Source: Mycobacterium parmense | GTDB lineage: Bacteria > Actinomycetota > Actinomycetes > Mycobacteriales > Mycobacteriaceae | Assembly: GCF_010730575.1 (NCBI RefSeq) | Contig: NZ_AP022614.1 | Coordinates: 1,922,001-1,986,000 of the forward strand | Direction: 5' to 3' | Length of the DNA stretch: 64,000 bases | Part shown: piece by piece, positions 1 through 20,497 of the stretch | Position numbering within the stretch: position 1 is the stretch's first letter | Layout of the letters: each line of letters opens with the position of its first letter | Program-made: the position numbers and the translations under genes | The notes under the pieces: model-generated | Told to the model about the DNA's origin: nothing | Database searches by the model: none | What the model saw: the letters and a program-made list of their open reading frames with translations, nothing else

Positions 1-206
1 AACTTCTCGGAGAACCGGGCCGCCAGGTTCGGGTGACGGACGCCCACCGCCTGCACCGCGTCGCGCAGGCGATGCCTGTCGAGCCGGCCGCTCAACGCGA
101 TCTGAAGCTGCACCGCGTACACGTCGTCGTCCCCGTGCGCGGTGCTGGCATGGAAGAGCAGCCCCTGCTGTAGGGGCGTCAGCGGTAGGACGTCAGCTAT
201 CCGCAT
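1..206 (-). CDS. NRPS, second subunit (N-terminal part only)
   Basis: Only the first 68 or so codons are in the window. The start ATG lies inside the last codons of the upstream NRPS gene (14-base overlap), so the two are translationally coupled. The protein begins [20 protein letters not shown], the typical first motif (C1) of a condensation domain. Because the preceding protein ends in an epimerisation domain, this should be a DCL-type condensation domain that accepts a D-aminoacyl chain. It would add the second residue of the lipopeptide. Its substrate cannot be read because the adenylation domain is outside the window. The gene is cut by the window edge and is not evidently broken. Confidence 0.9.
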   Translation of the reverse strand, partial: MRIADVLPLTPLQQGLLFHASTAHGDDDVYAVQLQIALSGRLDRHRLRDAVQAVGVRHPNLAARFSEK

Positions 207-3200
207 ACTGCCGCTGCAACTCGTCGATCTGCTGCTGGGTGAGGCCGGCAGCGATATCCGAAGGTGTCAACCCGCCCCCGCCGCCGCGCACATGCGCACA
301 GATGCCGGCCAGGGCGTCGAACCACAATCGGCTCAACCGGCTGACCTGCGCCTCGTTCAGGGCGGAGGGCGCCCACTTCCACCCGGCGTGCAGGTAGGGG
401 CCGGTGTAGGCGTCCACCGTCGCGGCGTTGAGCTCGACGGTGTGCGCCAGCGGCATGGGCAACCGCGCGCTGGCGTCGATCAGGGACAGGCCGTCCTCGC
501 AGATCTCCCACATGTCACCGGACGCCTCGGTCCCCGCCGCTGCGCGCCCGAGATAGTTGAACGCGATCGGCGGGTCGGAGCCGTCGAGGTCGACGTCGTC
601 GTTCAGGTAGCGAAGGACGCCGTAGGTCAATCCGTCCGGCAGGGCCCGAAGCTGCTCTTTGGCGTCTTTGACCACCGCGCCCAGCCCCGCGTCACCGGCC
701 ACCACCTGAGCCCACGACAGCCCGCCGACGTCGATCGCGACGGGGTACTTGGTGGTGAACCACCCGACGGTGCGGGAGAGGTCGACGTCATCGGCCAACT
801 CCTCCTGGCGCCCGTGCCCCTCCACGTCGATCACGACCGGCGCGCCGGCGGTGCCCAGGAACTCCGCGCAGGCCAAGGCGAACGCGATCAACAGGATCTC
901 GTGGATTCCGGCGTGGAACGCGGCCGGCACCTCGCCCAGCAGCATGCGGCTCGTCTCGACGTCGAGCTGCGCGGCCAGGTTGCCGGCGCTGACGTAGGTG
1001 TCCACCGCGGGCTGCACCGCCGGCAGCGCGGAGGGCATCGCCGCGATGCGTTGCCAGGTCTCGGCCTGCCCGACGACGTCGGGGCGGTGCGCGTGCTCGG
1101 CCAGCAGCGAGGCCCACCGCGCGAACGACGTCCCCGGCGCCGGCAGCACCAGCTGCTGGCCGCCACGGTGCTGGGCCCAGGCGAGGTTGAGGTCCTCGAG
1201 CAGGATCCGCCACGACACCCCGTCAACGGCGAGGTGGTGGACGATCGCCACCAGGCGGCCCGTGGAGGCGACCCACAGCGCGCTCAGCATCACCCCGGCG
1301 GCCGGGTTCAACCGCGACCGCGCCTCGATCAGGGCCTCCTCCGAGAGCACCTGCACCGCGTGCAGGCAGTGCCGGGCGTCCACCGACCCCGGCTCGGGCA
1401 CCTGCAACGACCACGCGCCGTCGGCCCCCTCGTCGACGCGCAGCCGCAGCATCGCATGCCGATCCAACAGGGCCTGCAGCACAACCACCACGTCGGCCTC
1501 GGTCGTTCCGACGGGCGCCTGTACCACGACGGTCTGGTTGAACTGGTCGACGGGGCCGTCGATGCTGTGCAGCCAGGAGATGATCGGCGTGGGCACCACC
1601 GGGCCCACCCCCTCGTCGATCGCGTCGGCGGCACCGTCGACCACCGCGGCGACCCGGGCCAGCCGGGCCACGGTCTGCTCGACGAAGATGTCGCGCGGCC
1701 GGCACACCACCCCCGCGGCGCGCGCCCGGGCCACCACCTGCATCGACAGGATGCTGTCGCCGCCGAGCTCGAAGAACGACTCGTCGACCCCGACGCGTTC
1801 GAGCCCGAGCACCTGCGCGTAGATGCCGGCCAGGATCTCTTCCACCGCGTCGGCAGGGGGGCGATATTGCCCGCCGTCCTGGTACTCCGGCGCCGGCAGC
1901 GCGCGGGTGTCGAGCTTGCCGTTGACCGTCAGCGGCAGCGCGTCCAAAGCCACCACCGCGGCCGGGACCATGTAGGCCGGCAACCGCTCGGCCAGCGCGG
2001 TGCGGGCTGCCGCCGGGTCCGCGCCCCCGGTCACGTAACCCACCAGGCGCTTGTCGCCGGGGCGGTCCTCCCGGGCGATGACGACGGCCTGCTCGACGCC
2101 GTCGAGGGCGGCCAGTGCCGCCTGGATCTCGCCGAGCTCGATGCGGTAGCCGCGGATCTTGACCTGCTTGTCGGCGCGGCCCACGTAGCGCAGCTGCCCG
2201 TCGGCGCCCCACCACACCAGGTCTCCGGTGCGATACATGCGGGCGCCGGGCGCCCCGTACGGGCAGGCCACGAACCGCGTCGCGGACAGCCCGGCGCGAC
2301 CCACGTAGCCGTCCGCCAGACCGGCGCCGGTCACGTACAACTCGCCGACCACGCCCGCCGGCACCGGCTGCAGCCAGCCGTCGAGCACGAAGAAGCCCAG
2401 GTGGGCCAGCGGCACCCCGATGGGGCTGACGGCGGTGTCCACGTCGTCGGCGACGATCTCGCGGAAGGAGGCGTGCACCGTCGTCTCGGTGATGCCATAC
2501 ATGTTGATCAGGCGCGGTGCGGCCGGGTGGTTGTCCAGCCAGGGCCGCAGGCGCTGGGGTTCGAGCGCTTCGCCGCCGAACACCACCGCCTCGAGCGCGA
2601 GCTCCGCCCGCGGCCCGGGCTGCGCGGCGTCGGCGCTCTGCAGTGCATAGAACGCCGACGGGGTCTGGCTCAGGATCGTCACCTGCTCGGCCACCAGCAG
2701 GGCGTGCAGATCTTCCGGGGACCGCACCACGGCGTCGGGCACCACGACCACCCGCCCGCCGAACAGCAGCGCGCCCCAGATCTCCCACACCGAGAAGTCG
2801 AACGCCAGCGAGTGGCACTGCGTCCACACCTGCCCGGCCAGGCCCATGCCGGCGTCCAGGGTGGCAAGCAGCCGGGTCACGTTGCGGTGCGGGATCGCCA
2901 CCCCCTTGGGCGCGCCCGTCGTGCCCGAGGTGTAGATGATGTAGGCGACATCGTCGGGGGCCGGTCCGGGCGGCGGGGTGCCGGGGTCGCCGGCCAGCGC
3001 GGGGTCGTCGACGTCGACGACCGCCGCGGCGCATCCGTCCAGCCGGTCGGCCAGGGCGGCGGTGGTGACCGCGGCCACCGGCGCGGAATCGTCGAGCACG
3101 AACCGCATCCGCGCCGCCGGCACCGCCGGGTCGATCGGCACGTACGTCGCCCCGGTCTTCGCCACCGCGAGCATCGCCACGATCGCCTCGGCCGACCGCG

Positions 3201-4749
3201 GCAGCACCAGCGCCACCCGCTGCCCCGGGCCCACACCGCGGCCGGCCAGCAGGTTCGCCAGGCGGTTCGCCGCGCCGTCGAGCTCCGCGTACGTCAGCGA
3301 CCGTTCCTCGCACGTGACCGCCACCGACTCGGGCGTGCGCGCGGCCTGGGCGGCGAACGCCGCCGGGATCGACGTGTCCCGCGTCGCGGGCTGGATGCCC
3401 TGCGTCCGGTTGCCCCAGCCGTCGAGGCGGAGTCGCTCGCCCTCGTCCAGCACGGCGATCGACGACAACCGCCGCTGCGGATCGGCGACCATCGCCGCCA
3501 GCACCCGCTCGAGCCGTTTGGCCAGATCGGCGACTTCGAAGTTCGCCAATGGGCCGCAGGCGCCGGAGGTGCTGAGCGAAAGCTGGTCACCTGCACCGGA
3601 GAAGATCAGCCCGAAATCGCCGACCTGGCCGGGATTGGTAAAAGACGCCGACGCCTCCACCCCGGCGAAATCCATGGTCATTTTGGACGGCAGGAAATTG
3701 ACGCTCACCCTTTCGCCCGGCTGCTCCGGGCCCCGGAGGCGAGCTTTGCGCTCAAGGGCGTGCACCGGGAATCGCTGATGCTGCAGCGCTTCTCGTACCC
3801 GCATATCGACGAGCTTGCAAAAGCCGGCCACCGTGGATTCCGGGGATACCTTCAACACCAGCGGCACCATCCCGGAAACCATTCCGGGCAGCGTTTTGGA
3901 ATCCCGACGCACTCGCCTGCTGACGGGGAAGTCGAACACCACCTCCGAGCCCTCGGCGCACCATCCGCGAACCAGCAGCGCGCAGGCCGCGGTGACGAAG
4001 CTCGATTGCGGCACGTTCCAGGCACGGGACAGTTCGTGGGCTTGTCGAAGCACCGCGGGGTCCAGCCGAACGGTCGCGGACGGCAGGTAGGCGTCCCCGT
4101 CAGCCTCGGTCTGGGGCGAGCGGTTGTGCGGTCCGCTCTCCGGGGGCAGGTGCTCCGTCCAGTAGGCCCGGTCCTCGAGGTAGTCGGCGGACGCTTCGTA
4201 CTCCGACTCGCAGCGGACCAAATCCCCGAGCGTGCCGAAAAAAGCGGGAGGAATTGGCGCGCCCGATACGATTGCGGCGTAGACCGTCGCAATTCGGTGG
4301 GCGAGAAGCGTTATACCGGTACCGTCGATGACTATATGGTGAAAACACCCGAACAAATAGAATTCGTCGGACCAGGTCTGGAATAACGCATATTTGAAAA
4401 GCGGTCCGGCCGGCGACATCGGTGTGTGCTGGATCGCCAATGCCATACGCCGGGCTTCCTGAACCGGATGACGCGAGTCACTCAGGTCGTGAAACTCCAC
4501 CTCGAAATCGGGGTAATCGAGCGCCTTCTGAAAAACTCCGTCGTCCGCTTCGAAGATTGCGGCGCGGGCCGGCTCGGCCTCCTGCATCACGTGGCGAATC
4601 GCCCGCTCGAGCACGTCGCGCTCGATGGTGCCGTCGAATCGCACCAGGACGCCGAGTTGCCACTCCGTTGTGGAGTGCCCCGTTTCCTGCGCAAGCCAAA
4701 TGTCCAGCTGCCCCCGCGTCAGCGGGAGTGCCCGGTCATCACGTTCCAT
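193..4749 (-). CDS. NRPS, single module C-A-PCP-E, Thr-like specificity
   Basis: A 1518-residue nonribosomal peptide synthetase. Domains in order: condensation (about 5-440, HHIVIDG at 137-143), adenylation (about 460-960, core motif [11 protein letters not shown] near 606), carrier protein (GGDSILSM, Ser near 997) and epimerisation (about 1055-1500, [10 protein letters not shown] near 1170). Aligning the A-domain pocket by eye gives the ten-letter code D-F-W-S-V-G-M-V-H-K. This is one residue (N to S) from the common Thr codes, so Thr or allo-Thr epimerised to the D form is inferred. As the first module after mbtH, its condensation domain should take the fatty acyl chain made by the PKS. The start is the ATG five bases after the mbtH stop. 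GPL synthetases of M. smegmatis and M. avium activate Phe before Thr, so a Thr-first single-module subunit is unusual. Upstream codons in the same frame overlap mbtH and were excluded. Confidence 0.93.
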   Translation of the reverse strand: MERDDRALPLTRGQLDIWLAQETGHSTTEWQLGVLVRFDGTIERDVLERAIRHVMQEAEPARAAIFEADDGVFQKALDYPDFEVEFHDLSDSRHPVQEARRMALAIQHTPMSPAGPLFKYALFQTWSDEFYLFGCFHHIVIDGTGITLLAHRIATVYAAIVSGAPIPPAFFGTLGDLVRCESEYEASADYLEDRAYWTEHLPPESGPHNRSPQTEADGDAYLPSATVRLDPAVLRQAHELSRAWNVPQSSFVTAACALLVRGWCAEGSEVVFDFPVSRRVRRDSKTLPGMVSGMVPLVLKVSPESTVAGFCKLVDMRVREALQHQRFPVHALERKARLRGPEQPGERVSVNFLPSKMTMDFAGVEASASFTNPGQVGDFGLIFSGAGDQLSLSTSGACGPLANFEVADLAKRLERVLAAMVADPQRRLSSIAVLDEGERLRLDGWGNRTQGIQPATRDTSIPAAFAAQAARTPESVAVTCEERSLTYAELDGAANRLANLLAGRGVGPGQRVALVLPRSAEAIVAMLAVAKTGATYVPIDPAVPAARMRFVLDDSAPVAAVTTAALADRLDGCAAAVVDVDDPALAGDPGTPPPGPAPDDVAYIIYTSGTTGAPKGVAIPHRNVTRLLATLDAGMGLAGQVWTQCHSLAFDFSVWEIWGALLFGGRVVVVPDAVVRSPEDLHALLVAEQVTILSQTPSAFYALQSADAAQPGPRAELALEAVVFGGEALEPQRLRPWLDNHPAAPRLINMYGITETTVHASFREIVADDVDTAVSPIGVPLAHLGFFVLDGWLQPVPAGVVGELYVTGAGLADGYVGRAGLSATRFVACPYGAPGARMYRTGDLVWWGADGQLRYVGRADKQVKIRGYRIELGEIQAALAALDGVEQAVVIAREDRPGDKRLVGYVTGGADPAAARTALAERLPAYMVPAAVVALDALPLTVNGKLDTRALPAPEYQDGGQYRPPADAVEEILAGIYAQVLGLERVGVDESFFELGGDSILSMQVVARARAAGVVCRPRDIFVEQTVARLARVAAVVDGAADAIDEGVGPVVPTPIISWLHSIDGPVDQFNQTVVVQAPVGTTEADVVVVLQALLDRHAMLRLRVDEGADGAWSLQVPEPGSVDARHCLHAVQVLSEEALIEARSRLNPAAGVMLSALWVASTGRLVAIVHHLAVDGVSWRILLEDLNLAWAQHRGGQQLVLPAPGTSFARWASLLAEHAHRPDVVGQAETWQRIAAMPSALPAVQPAVDTYVSAGNLAAQLDVETSRMLLGEVPAAFHAGIHEILLIAFALACAEFLGTAGAPVVIDVEGHGRQEELADDVDLSRTVGWFTTKYPVAIDVGGLSWAQVVAGDAGLGAVVKDAKEQLRALPDGLTYGVLRYLNDDVDLDGSDPPIAFNYLGRAAAGTEASGDMWEICEDGLSLIDASARLPMPLAHTVELNAATVDAYTGPYLHAGWKWAPSALNEAQVSRLSRLWFDALAGICAHVRGGGGGLTPSDIAAGLTQQQIDELQRQYADS

Positions 4750-4754
4750 CCGGT

Positions 4755-4985
4755 TTACCTGTCCAGACCCTGACCCGCTGCCAACCTTTCGCGCAGACTC
4801 CTCGGCCTGATATCGGTCCAGTTCTGTTCGATGTAGTCCAGGCACGCCGCGCGGTCCGTTTCGCCATACGCCACTCGCCAGCCGGCGGGAACATCGGCGA
4901 AGGCAGGCCACAGGCTGTGCTGTTCCTCGTTATTGACCAAGACGAAAAAACTGCCCTCGTCATCGTCGAACGGGTTGATGCTCAC
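4755..4985 (-). CDS. mbtH: MbtH-like protein, NRPS chaperone
   Basis: A 76-residue MbtH-family protein, the small cofactor that binds NRPS adenylation domains and is needed for their folding and activity. It begins [14 protein letters not shown] and carries the family signature (EEQHSLWP, then PAGWRV and the C-terminal [10 protein letters not shown]). The GTG start is chosen because MbtH proteins begin at SINPFDD and a GGAG ribosome-binding site lies five bases before it. An ATG at 5012 would add nine residues (MSSRWSGDA) with no ribosome site. The gene leads the operon mbtH-NRPS-NRPS with a five-base gap. Its promoter region, including the KstR-like palindrome at 5016-5029, is duplicated upstream of the PKS. 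Confidence 0.93.
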   Translation of the reverse strand: MSINPFDDDEGSFFVLVNNEEQHSLWPAFADVPAGWRVAYGETDRAACLDYIEQNWTDIRPRSLRERLAAGQGLDR

Positions 4986-5015
4986 CGCGTCTCCAGACCA
5001 TCTACTCGACATGGG

Positions 5016-5029
5016 TGTAACAGGTTTTA
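5016..5029. promoter_or_regulatory. KstR-like palindromic operator upstream of mbtH-NRPS
   Basis: TGTAACAGGTTTTA fits TNNAACNNGTTNNA on both strands, the published consensus for the mycobacterial TetR regulator KstR. On the minus strand a TATGGT that could be a -10 element lies directly upstream, so a bound protein would cover the transcription start. The match is by eye. Other TetR-family regulators with similar sites are possible. Confidence 0.5.
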
Positions 5030-5724
5030 AACCATACTGGAGCCCGACATATGTTGTCTAAGCCTTCGCGGAATTCGAGGGTCGGAGCGGATCTGCCGGC
5101 ACCGCCGCATCGGGATGCCCGACGGGGCGGACGTTAGGTACGGTCTGCGCTGTCAGGCCCCCATCCGCAGTTTGCTGAAGGCCGTGCCGGCCGTCCGGAG
5201 GCGGGGACCGAACACCCGCCACAGCGGGCGGCGATTGCGGAGACGCCGCCCGATCGATCGCCGGGTGCCGGGTTGCTTTTCGTCGAGGCCCTCGGCCCCC
5301 GCGACGCGATGTCGGGCCGCGGCCCCGGGTGATCGGGCGGCTTGCCGCCCCGCCTACCGGCGGTCGGCCGCCGCGACGACGACGGCCACCCGGGCTCGAC
5401 CAGCCCGCCCGCGCCGGCCCGGGAACCCGAACCGATCCGGCACGCGAGTTGCCGCGCGGCGCCGCGACGACGTCGTCTGCCCGCCCCGGCACCGCGTGTC
5501 GCCGGGTTTGCCGGCAGGCGGTTGCCTGCCCGGCGGCGACGGCGAACGAAGGCCGCAATCCGGGCGAAGACCTTATTTCGCGGCCTCCAACCGGAGTAAA
5601 ACGCCGTCCTTTGAGATCGCAAACTTCGACGCTAGTGTGGACGCGACGGCTATCCGGCGTTCGTGATTCAACGACACCATGCCACAAAACATCGGCGAAA
5701 CAGATCTGGTTGAGGCGACACAAA
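5030..5724. other. Divergent intergenic region, mbtH and methyltransferase
   Basis: About 700 bases between the mbtH operator and the plus-strand methyltransferase. The first 40 bases belong to the duplicated mbtH/PKS promoter block. The middle (about 5100-5560) is very GC-rich, with long open frames that have no recognisable protein and look like compositional artefacts. Nothing else is recognised except the promoter-like sequence at 5611-5638. Confidence 0.6.
5611..5638 (+). promoter_or_regulatory. Possible promoter of the lipid methyltransferase
   Basis: TTGAGA and TAGTGT are separated by 16 bases and lie about 87 bases before the methyltransferase start. They resemble sigma-70 type -35 and -10 elements. 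Weak evidence, as no repeat or experiment supports it. Confidence 0.3.
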
Positions 5725-6579
5725 ATGGACCAACTCAGTGAACCATCGGCGCAGGCCGAATCGGCAGGCGATTCACCGGTGGCAATGTCGGCGCACCTGG
5801 CCGACGACCTGCTGTCCACCACCGCCACCGGATGGCGCAGTTTTTATGATTCACTGAGCCGGCGTTTGGAGGACGTCGGAGTCGCCGATTCGTCATTCTT
5901 CCTCAATTACGGATACCTGCCGATCGATTCCAACAACGACTCCGCGTTCGTCATCCGCGACGGCACCTTCAACGCCAACTCCGTCCGGCTGGTGTTCGAG
6001 GTCGTCGGACCGGTCGACCTCAACGACCGCACGGTGGTCGAAATTGGCTGCGGCCGGGGGGGCAACAGCGCCCAGGTCGCCGAGAAATTCAGTGCCCGGG
6101 TAACCGGCATCGACATGTCAGCGGAGGCCATCGCCTTCTGCCGTCGCACGCACCGCGATTCGATCGACTTCCAGGTCGGCGATGCGTTGAATATTCCGCT
6201 GGCCGACGAGTTCTGCGATGCCGTCATCAACGTGGAATCGTCGCACTCCTACGGCAACCTCCCGAAATTCCTCAACGAGGTCCGCCGGATCTGCCGTCCC
6301 GGCGCCTGGTTTCTGCACACCGACTTTCTGAGCACCGACGACTGGGACTACGTGCGGGCGCGGCTGAAAGCGCTCGGCTTCGTCACCGAAACCGACCGCG
6401 ATATCACCGCCAACGTATTGGCGTCGCGCGATCAGGCGAAGGACAACTGGGCGCAGGTCTACGGCGACGGCAACGCCCGCGTGGCGAATTTCCTCGCGCT
6501 GCCCGGCTCCGCCATCTACGAGCAACTCCGGGCGGGTCTGCTGGAGTACCGGATCCTGCGTTCGCAGTTGCGCCCGTAG
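5725..6579 (+). CDS. SAM-dependent lipid O-methyltransferase (Rv2952-like)
   Basis: A 284-residue class I methyltransferase. Motif I VVEIGCGRGGNSAQ binds S-adenosylmethionine, followed by VTGIDMSAEAI. The later segment ESSHSYGNLPKFLNEVRRI with a following RPG resembles the mycobacterial phthiotriol/phenolphthiotriol dimycocerosate methyltransferase Rv2952 and relatives that methylate lipid hydroxyls. Placed between the PKS and the NRPS operon, it most plausibly methylates the hydroxyl of the PKS-made fatty acyl chain, the role of Fmt in GPL synthesis. That role is inferred from position and family. The ATG was chosen because TTGAGGCG lies upstream at a usable distance. The gene converges on the PKS with a 10-base gap. 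Confidence 0.82.
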   Translation: MDQLSEPSAQAESAGDSPVAMSAHLADDLLSTTATGWRSFYDSLSRRLEDVGVADSSFFLNYGYLPIDSNNDSAFVIRDGTFNANSVRLVFEVVGPVDLNDRTVVEIGCGRGGNSAQVAEKFSARVTGIDMSAEAIAFCRRTHRDSIDFQVGDALNIPLADEFCDAVINVESSHSYGNLPKFLNEVRRICRPGAWFLHTDFLSTDDWDYVRARLKALGFVTETDRDITANVLASRDQAKDNWAQVYGDGNARVANFLALPGSAIYEQLRAGLLEYRILRSQLRP

Positions 6580-6589
6580 CCGCCGTTCG

Positions 6590-17607
<11,018 letters not shown>

Positions 17608-17611
<4 letters not shown>

Positions 17612-17694
17612 TTCTGGCCACCCGCCGACTCGAGTTGCTTCTCGTCGCCGATCAAAATGTAAAAGCTGCCAGCGCAATCACCTTTGATGCTCAA
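17608..17694 (-). pseudogene. Vestigial mbtH leader frame coupled to the PKS
   Basis: A 28-codon frame starting TTG: it reads SIKGDCAGSFYILIGDEKQ and ends SAGGQK, with its stop overlapping the PKS start as ATGA. It aligns with the N-terminus of the MbtH protein in this window (SI, then [12 protein letters not shown]). Upstream DNA is almost identical to that of mbtH, including the GGAG ribosome site. One extra T changes the mbtH GTG start to GTTG, so TTG is now the in-frame start. This is therefore a truncated mbtH copy brought in with its promoter. Whether it is translated as a coupling peptide is unknown. An upstream ATG at 17722 gives only a frameshifted 14-codon peptide. Confidence 0.7.
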
Positions 17695-17725
17695 CCGCGT
17701 CTCCAGACCATCTACTGAACATGGG

Positions 17726-17739
17726 TGTAACAAGTTCTA
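17726..17739. promoter_or_regulatory. KstR-like palindromic operator upstream of the PKS
   Basis: TGTAACAAGTTCTA fits TNNAACNNGTTNNA and differs from the copy upstream of mbtH at two positions only. A TATGGT precedes it on the minus strand in both places. The shared site implies that lipid and peptide core synthesis answer to the same regulator. Confidence 0.5.
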
Positions 17740-18016
17740 AACCATACTTGTGGGCGTGACGCGTGTCACGCGGACCCATGTCTGGTTTGTTCAGGCAGCG
17801 CTGCGGCGGTGGCCACCAGCTGTGACCAGCAACGATGGTTGTGGTGCGGTTCGCGCGCCGTCGGAAAGGGTTGAGCTTTTCAGGGCCGGAATTTTCGCGC
17901 CTCGTTAGTGCCGGGAGCTAACTGTGCCCCAAAGTGGCCAGCATCACACGGTGACCAAAAGCTGCCGGAGCGCCGGCTGCGGAACACGCGCTTTCAGTAC
18001 TGCGCGTCGGCTTCGA
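17740..18016. other. Intergenic region, PKS promoter to glycosyltransferase
   Basis: Upstream (minus strand) DNA of the PKS transcription unit, bounded by the end of the next glycosyltransferase gene. The bases next to the operator match the mbtH promoter. An inverted repeat (GCGTGAC and its complement, about 17755-17772) lies just upstream. I see no gene in it. Confidence 0.5.
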
Positions 18017-19285
18017 TCAGCCCGCTGGCCGCCGGCGGGCGAAATTCTCCAGCAGGTCGGTGGCGGCCGCGGCGCTTTTGGCGGGTTCGGTGATGTGGGT
18101 GGCGAGCGCGCCGGCACGCTCGGCGTAGTCAGGCGCGAGAATGGTGCTCAGATCTGCCACCAGCGATTCCTCGGTCGCGCTCGAGAAGCGCCGCGCGGTG
18201 CCCACCTTGAGCCGCTTGACCGCGGCCCCGTAGACCGCATGGACGAGATCCCAGAACAGGATCAGTTGGGGGACCCCCGCGCGCATCGCGATGGGCGTGG
18301 TGCTCGAGCCCCCGTGGTGGACGACGGCGCGGCAGGCCGGGAAGACCGTGGCGTAGTTCATCGTGCCCACGACTTTGACGTGGTCGAAATGCGGGACGTC
18401 GCCGAAATCGGTGCCCGCGGCGCCGACCAGCGCGCGCTCGCCGAGCCGCGAGCATGCGGCGGCGATCATGGCGATCGTGTCGGCCGGCGATTCCACCGGG
18501 ATGCTGCCGAAGCCGAAGAAGACCGGCGGTGTCCCCGCGGCGATCCACGACGCGACCTCCTCGTCGGCGTCCGTCTGCAGATCGAGGGTCAGGGTGCCGA
18601 CGAAGGGCCGTTGCCCGGCCCGCGCCGCCCATTCTCGTGCCAGGCCGGGAAAGCACGCCTCGTCGTAGGCCTGTATTTCCAGCGACCCGCGTTCGGTGAT
18701 CCGTCGCGGGGCGGAGCCGCTCGCCGGCGGTAGGCCGAGTTCGAGGCGCTGGGCGTTTTCGGCCTTCTTCATCCCGCGCCACGACACCCACCAGAAGGCC
18801 GCGACCGCCTGGCGGGCCAGGGGTGCGGGCAGGAACCGCAGGGTCTGCCCGTTGGGCCGCAGCGGGAAGTAGTGGAGCGTGGCCAGCGGGATGTCGAAAT
18901 GTTCGGCGACGTTGGCGGCGGCGTCCTCGAAGTTGATGCCCGTGAAGATGAGGTCGGCCCCGTCGGCCAGCGACGTCAGCGTCGTGCTCATCTCCTGCCA
19001 GCCCCGCAGCAGCGGCCCCGCGATGTCAAGCCGGGACGTGATCAGCTTGCGGATCCGCCAGGGATGGCTGAAAAAGCAGGTCCAGAATTCGCGGTGGGCG
19101 TCCAGAATGGACCGCGCCTCCGGCCCGAAGCCCACCGCCGGCACCCCGGCGGCCTCGGTGAAGCCGACCAGGTCGGGCGGCACGGCCATGCACACGTCGT
19201 GGCCCCGGCGCACCAGCTCGCGGCCGACGGCCAGGTTGGGCTCGACGTCGCCGCGACTTCCCCAGCTCGCCAGCACGAATTTCAT
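18017..19285 (-). CDS. MGT-family glycosyltransferase, variant donor motif
   Basis: A 422-residue GT1/MGT-type glycosyltransferase of the kind that builds GPL glycans (GtfA/GtfB, Rv1524/Rv1526c). The N-terminus MKFVLASWGSRGDVEP holds the usual glycine-rich loop, and FFGFGSIPVESPADT and a C-terminal HHGG motif form the nucleotide-sugar site. Here the donor motif reads HHGGSSTTP instead of the HHGGAGTT found in the other five paralogues of this window. It also has LFWDLVHAVYG where the others have an LWTLPDQ-like segment, so donor specificity may differ. The ATG was chosen because all six paralogues begin MKF or MKC after the same leader (TCCGCG ATG). Expected to act at the cytoplasmic face on the lipopeptide. 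Confidence 0.9.
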   Translation of the reverse strand: MKFVLASWGSRGDVEPNLAVGRELVRRGHDVCMAVPPDLVGFTEAAGVPAVGFGPEARSILDAHREFWTCFFSHPWRIRKLITSRLDIAGPLLRGWQEMSTTLTSLADGADLIFTGINFEDAAANVAEHFDIPLATLHYFPLRPNGQTLRFLPAPLARQAVAAFWWVSWRGMKKAENAQRLELGLPPASGSAPRRITERGSLEIQAYDEACFPGLAREWAARAGQRPFVGTLTLDLQTDADEEVASWIAAGTPPVFFGFGSIPVESPADTIAMIAAACSRLGERALVGAAGTDFGDVPHFDHVKVVGTMNYATVFPACRAVVHHGGSSTTPIAMRAGVPQLILFWDLVHAVYGAAVKRLKVGTARRFSSATEESLVADLSTILAPDYAERAGALATHITEPAKSAAAATDLLENFARRRPAG

Positions 19286-19345
19286 CGCGGACCCCAGCCT
19301 TTCACCCGCCGATCCCGGCTCAGCCGCCCGGCAGCATAACCCGAT
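19286..19345 (-). repeat. Repeated glycosyltransferase 5' leader, copy 1
   Basis: Immediately before the start codon is a leader shared by several genes of the window: GCGATG preceded by a TGAAAGG-like block and, further up, GGGTTATGCTGC with TATGCT as a likely -10. This copy is shortened in the middle compared with copies at 27222 and 54579. Confidence 0.6.
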
Positions 19346-19705
19346 CGCGCGCAGGGCACCTCGAATTCGAAGCCGGCGCCGACCCCGAGGGGAGCGATCA
19401 CCCGAGACACGGTGCTCCGCTCCGGTCAATTGGCCGCCTCGTAAAATACCGAGCTTCAGCTCCTTCCGAATGGCCGCCCGTAGGAACGGACCGATACCGC
19501 CGGAACTACATCAACAGCGCCGAATCGATTCGGCAACGACCACCCAATTCGTCTCGCACTTACGGCAAACCGACCCGCAACAAATGGCAGCAAGTGCTGC
19601 TACCATCCTGCGGTGCGGACGCAGCGTCGAGAACGTGCTGAGCGGAGAGCGGGGCGTGCCCGGATGGCACCGGCTCGCGGAGAGGCCGCCGACGGAGCCA
19701 GTTAT
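19346..19705. other. Divergent intergenic region
   Basis: About 360 bases between the glycosyltransferase leader and the rhamnosyl O-methyltransferase start. An in-frame extension of the methyltransferase (GTG 19613, ATG 19664) is possible. No other gene or motif recognised. Confidence 0.45.
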
Positions 19706-20464
19706 GTGGACCGGAACTCGGTGCTGCGAATTGCCGCGGCTATGTTCGAGTCCGCGTCGACGCCATGGGATTTCTTCAAAAAAACGATTGCGATCCCTTC
19801 GCTGGCTCGCCATTTTTACCAGCCGACGGGTTCGGAGTGCGAAGAGTATCACAAGTGGTTCTATAACACCGGAGTGTTCAACCACATGACCTGGATGGGC
19901 GTCATGTGCCAGAAGTCGGCCAGTGACATGTGGAATTACCAGGAGATTCTCTTTGAACTGAAGCCTTCCCTGGTAATCGAATTCGGCACAAACCAGGGTG
20001 GCTCGGCGTTATTCTTCGCCAGCGTCATGAGGCAGATCGGCGCACCATTCAAGGTGCTTTCCGTTGACGTTTACCACGGCCCGCTCGAGCCCCGAGCTCG
20101 GCGCGATTCCGATATCTTGTTCGTCGAATCGCGGTCCACGGTCCCGGCTGTAGCGCAGCATATCCAGCGCCTCAAAGAGGAGTACCCGGGCAGGATATTC
20201 GCGATCCTGGACAGCGACCACTCCATGAATCACGTGCTGGCCGAGATGAAACTTCTGCGGCCGCTTCTCTCCGCCGGCGATTACCTGATCGTCGAGGACT
20301 CGAACATGAACGGACACCCCGTCCTGCCCGGATGGGGACCCGGACCCTACGAAGCCATCGAGGCATACGAACGGGAATTCCCGAACGACTACAAGCACGA
20401 CGTGGCGCGGGAGAACAAATTCGGCTGGACGCAGGCGCCCAACGGATACCTCATCCGCAACTAG
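19706..20464 (+). CDS. Rhamnosyl O-methyltransferase (Rv2959c/CmcI family)
   Basis: A 252-residue protein of the cephalosporin hydroxylase/CmcI methyltransferase family, closely similar to the M. tuberculosis rhamnosyl O-methyltransferase Rv2959c over the stretch EEYHKWFYN, SDMWNYQEIL, VIEFGTNQGGSALFF, AILDSDHSMNHVLAEMKLL and EDSNMNGHPVLPG, ending APNGYLIRN. The family transfers a methyl group from SAM to a hydroxyl of rhamnose on a glycolipid. VIEFGT.QGGS is the SAM-binding motif and the acidic DSDH/ED residues are metal ligands in CmcI-type enzymes. The GTG start was chosen because GGAG lies eight bases before it; GTG 19613 and ATG 19664 are in-frame alternatives. Its presence implies a rhamnose or 6-deoxyhexose in the glycan. 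Confidence 0.88.
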   Translation: MDRNSVLRIAAAMFESASTPWDFFKKTIAIPSLARHFYQPTGSECEEYHKWFYNTGVFNHMTWMGVMCQKSASDMWNYQEILFELKPSLVIEFGTNQGGSALFFASVMRQIGAPFKVLSVDVYHGPLEPRARRDSDILFVESRSTVPAVAQHIQRLKEEYPGRIFAILDSDHSMNHVLAEMKLLRPLLSAGDYLIVEDSNMNGHPVLPGWGPGPYEAIEAYEREFPNDYKHDVARENKFGWTQAPNGYLIRN

Positions 20465-20497
20465 CCGCGGGGGCAGGACTTCGTCGGGCCCCTACCC

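Noticed and set aside
142..4386. Long open frame of over 1400 codons on the plus strand opposite the NRPS
   Set aside because: It mirrors the NRPS codons, is very rich in Arg, Gly, His and Val, and has no recognisable domain. It is a GC-rich antisense artefact.
4986..5012. mbtH start at the ATG at 5012
   Set aside because: It would add nine residues absent from MbtH proteins, has no ribosome site, and the GTG at 4985 is preceded by GGAG.
5058..5828. Minus-strand frame of 256 codons between mbtH and the methyltransferase
   Set aside because: Low-complexity Arg/Pro/Gly-rich sequence with no domain, and it overlaps the real methyltransferase start and promoter.
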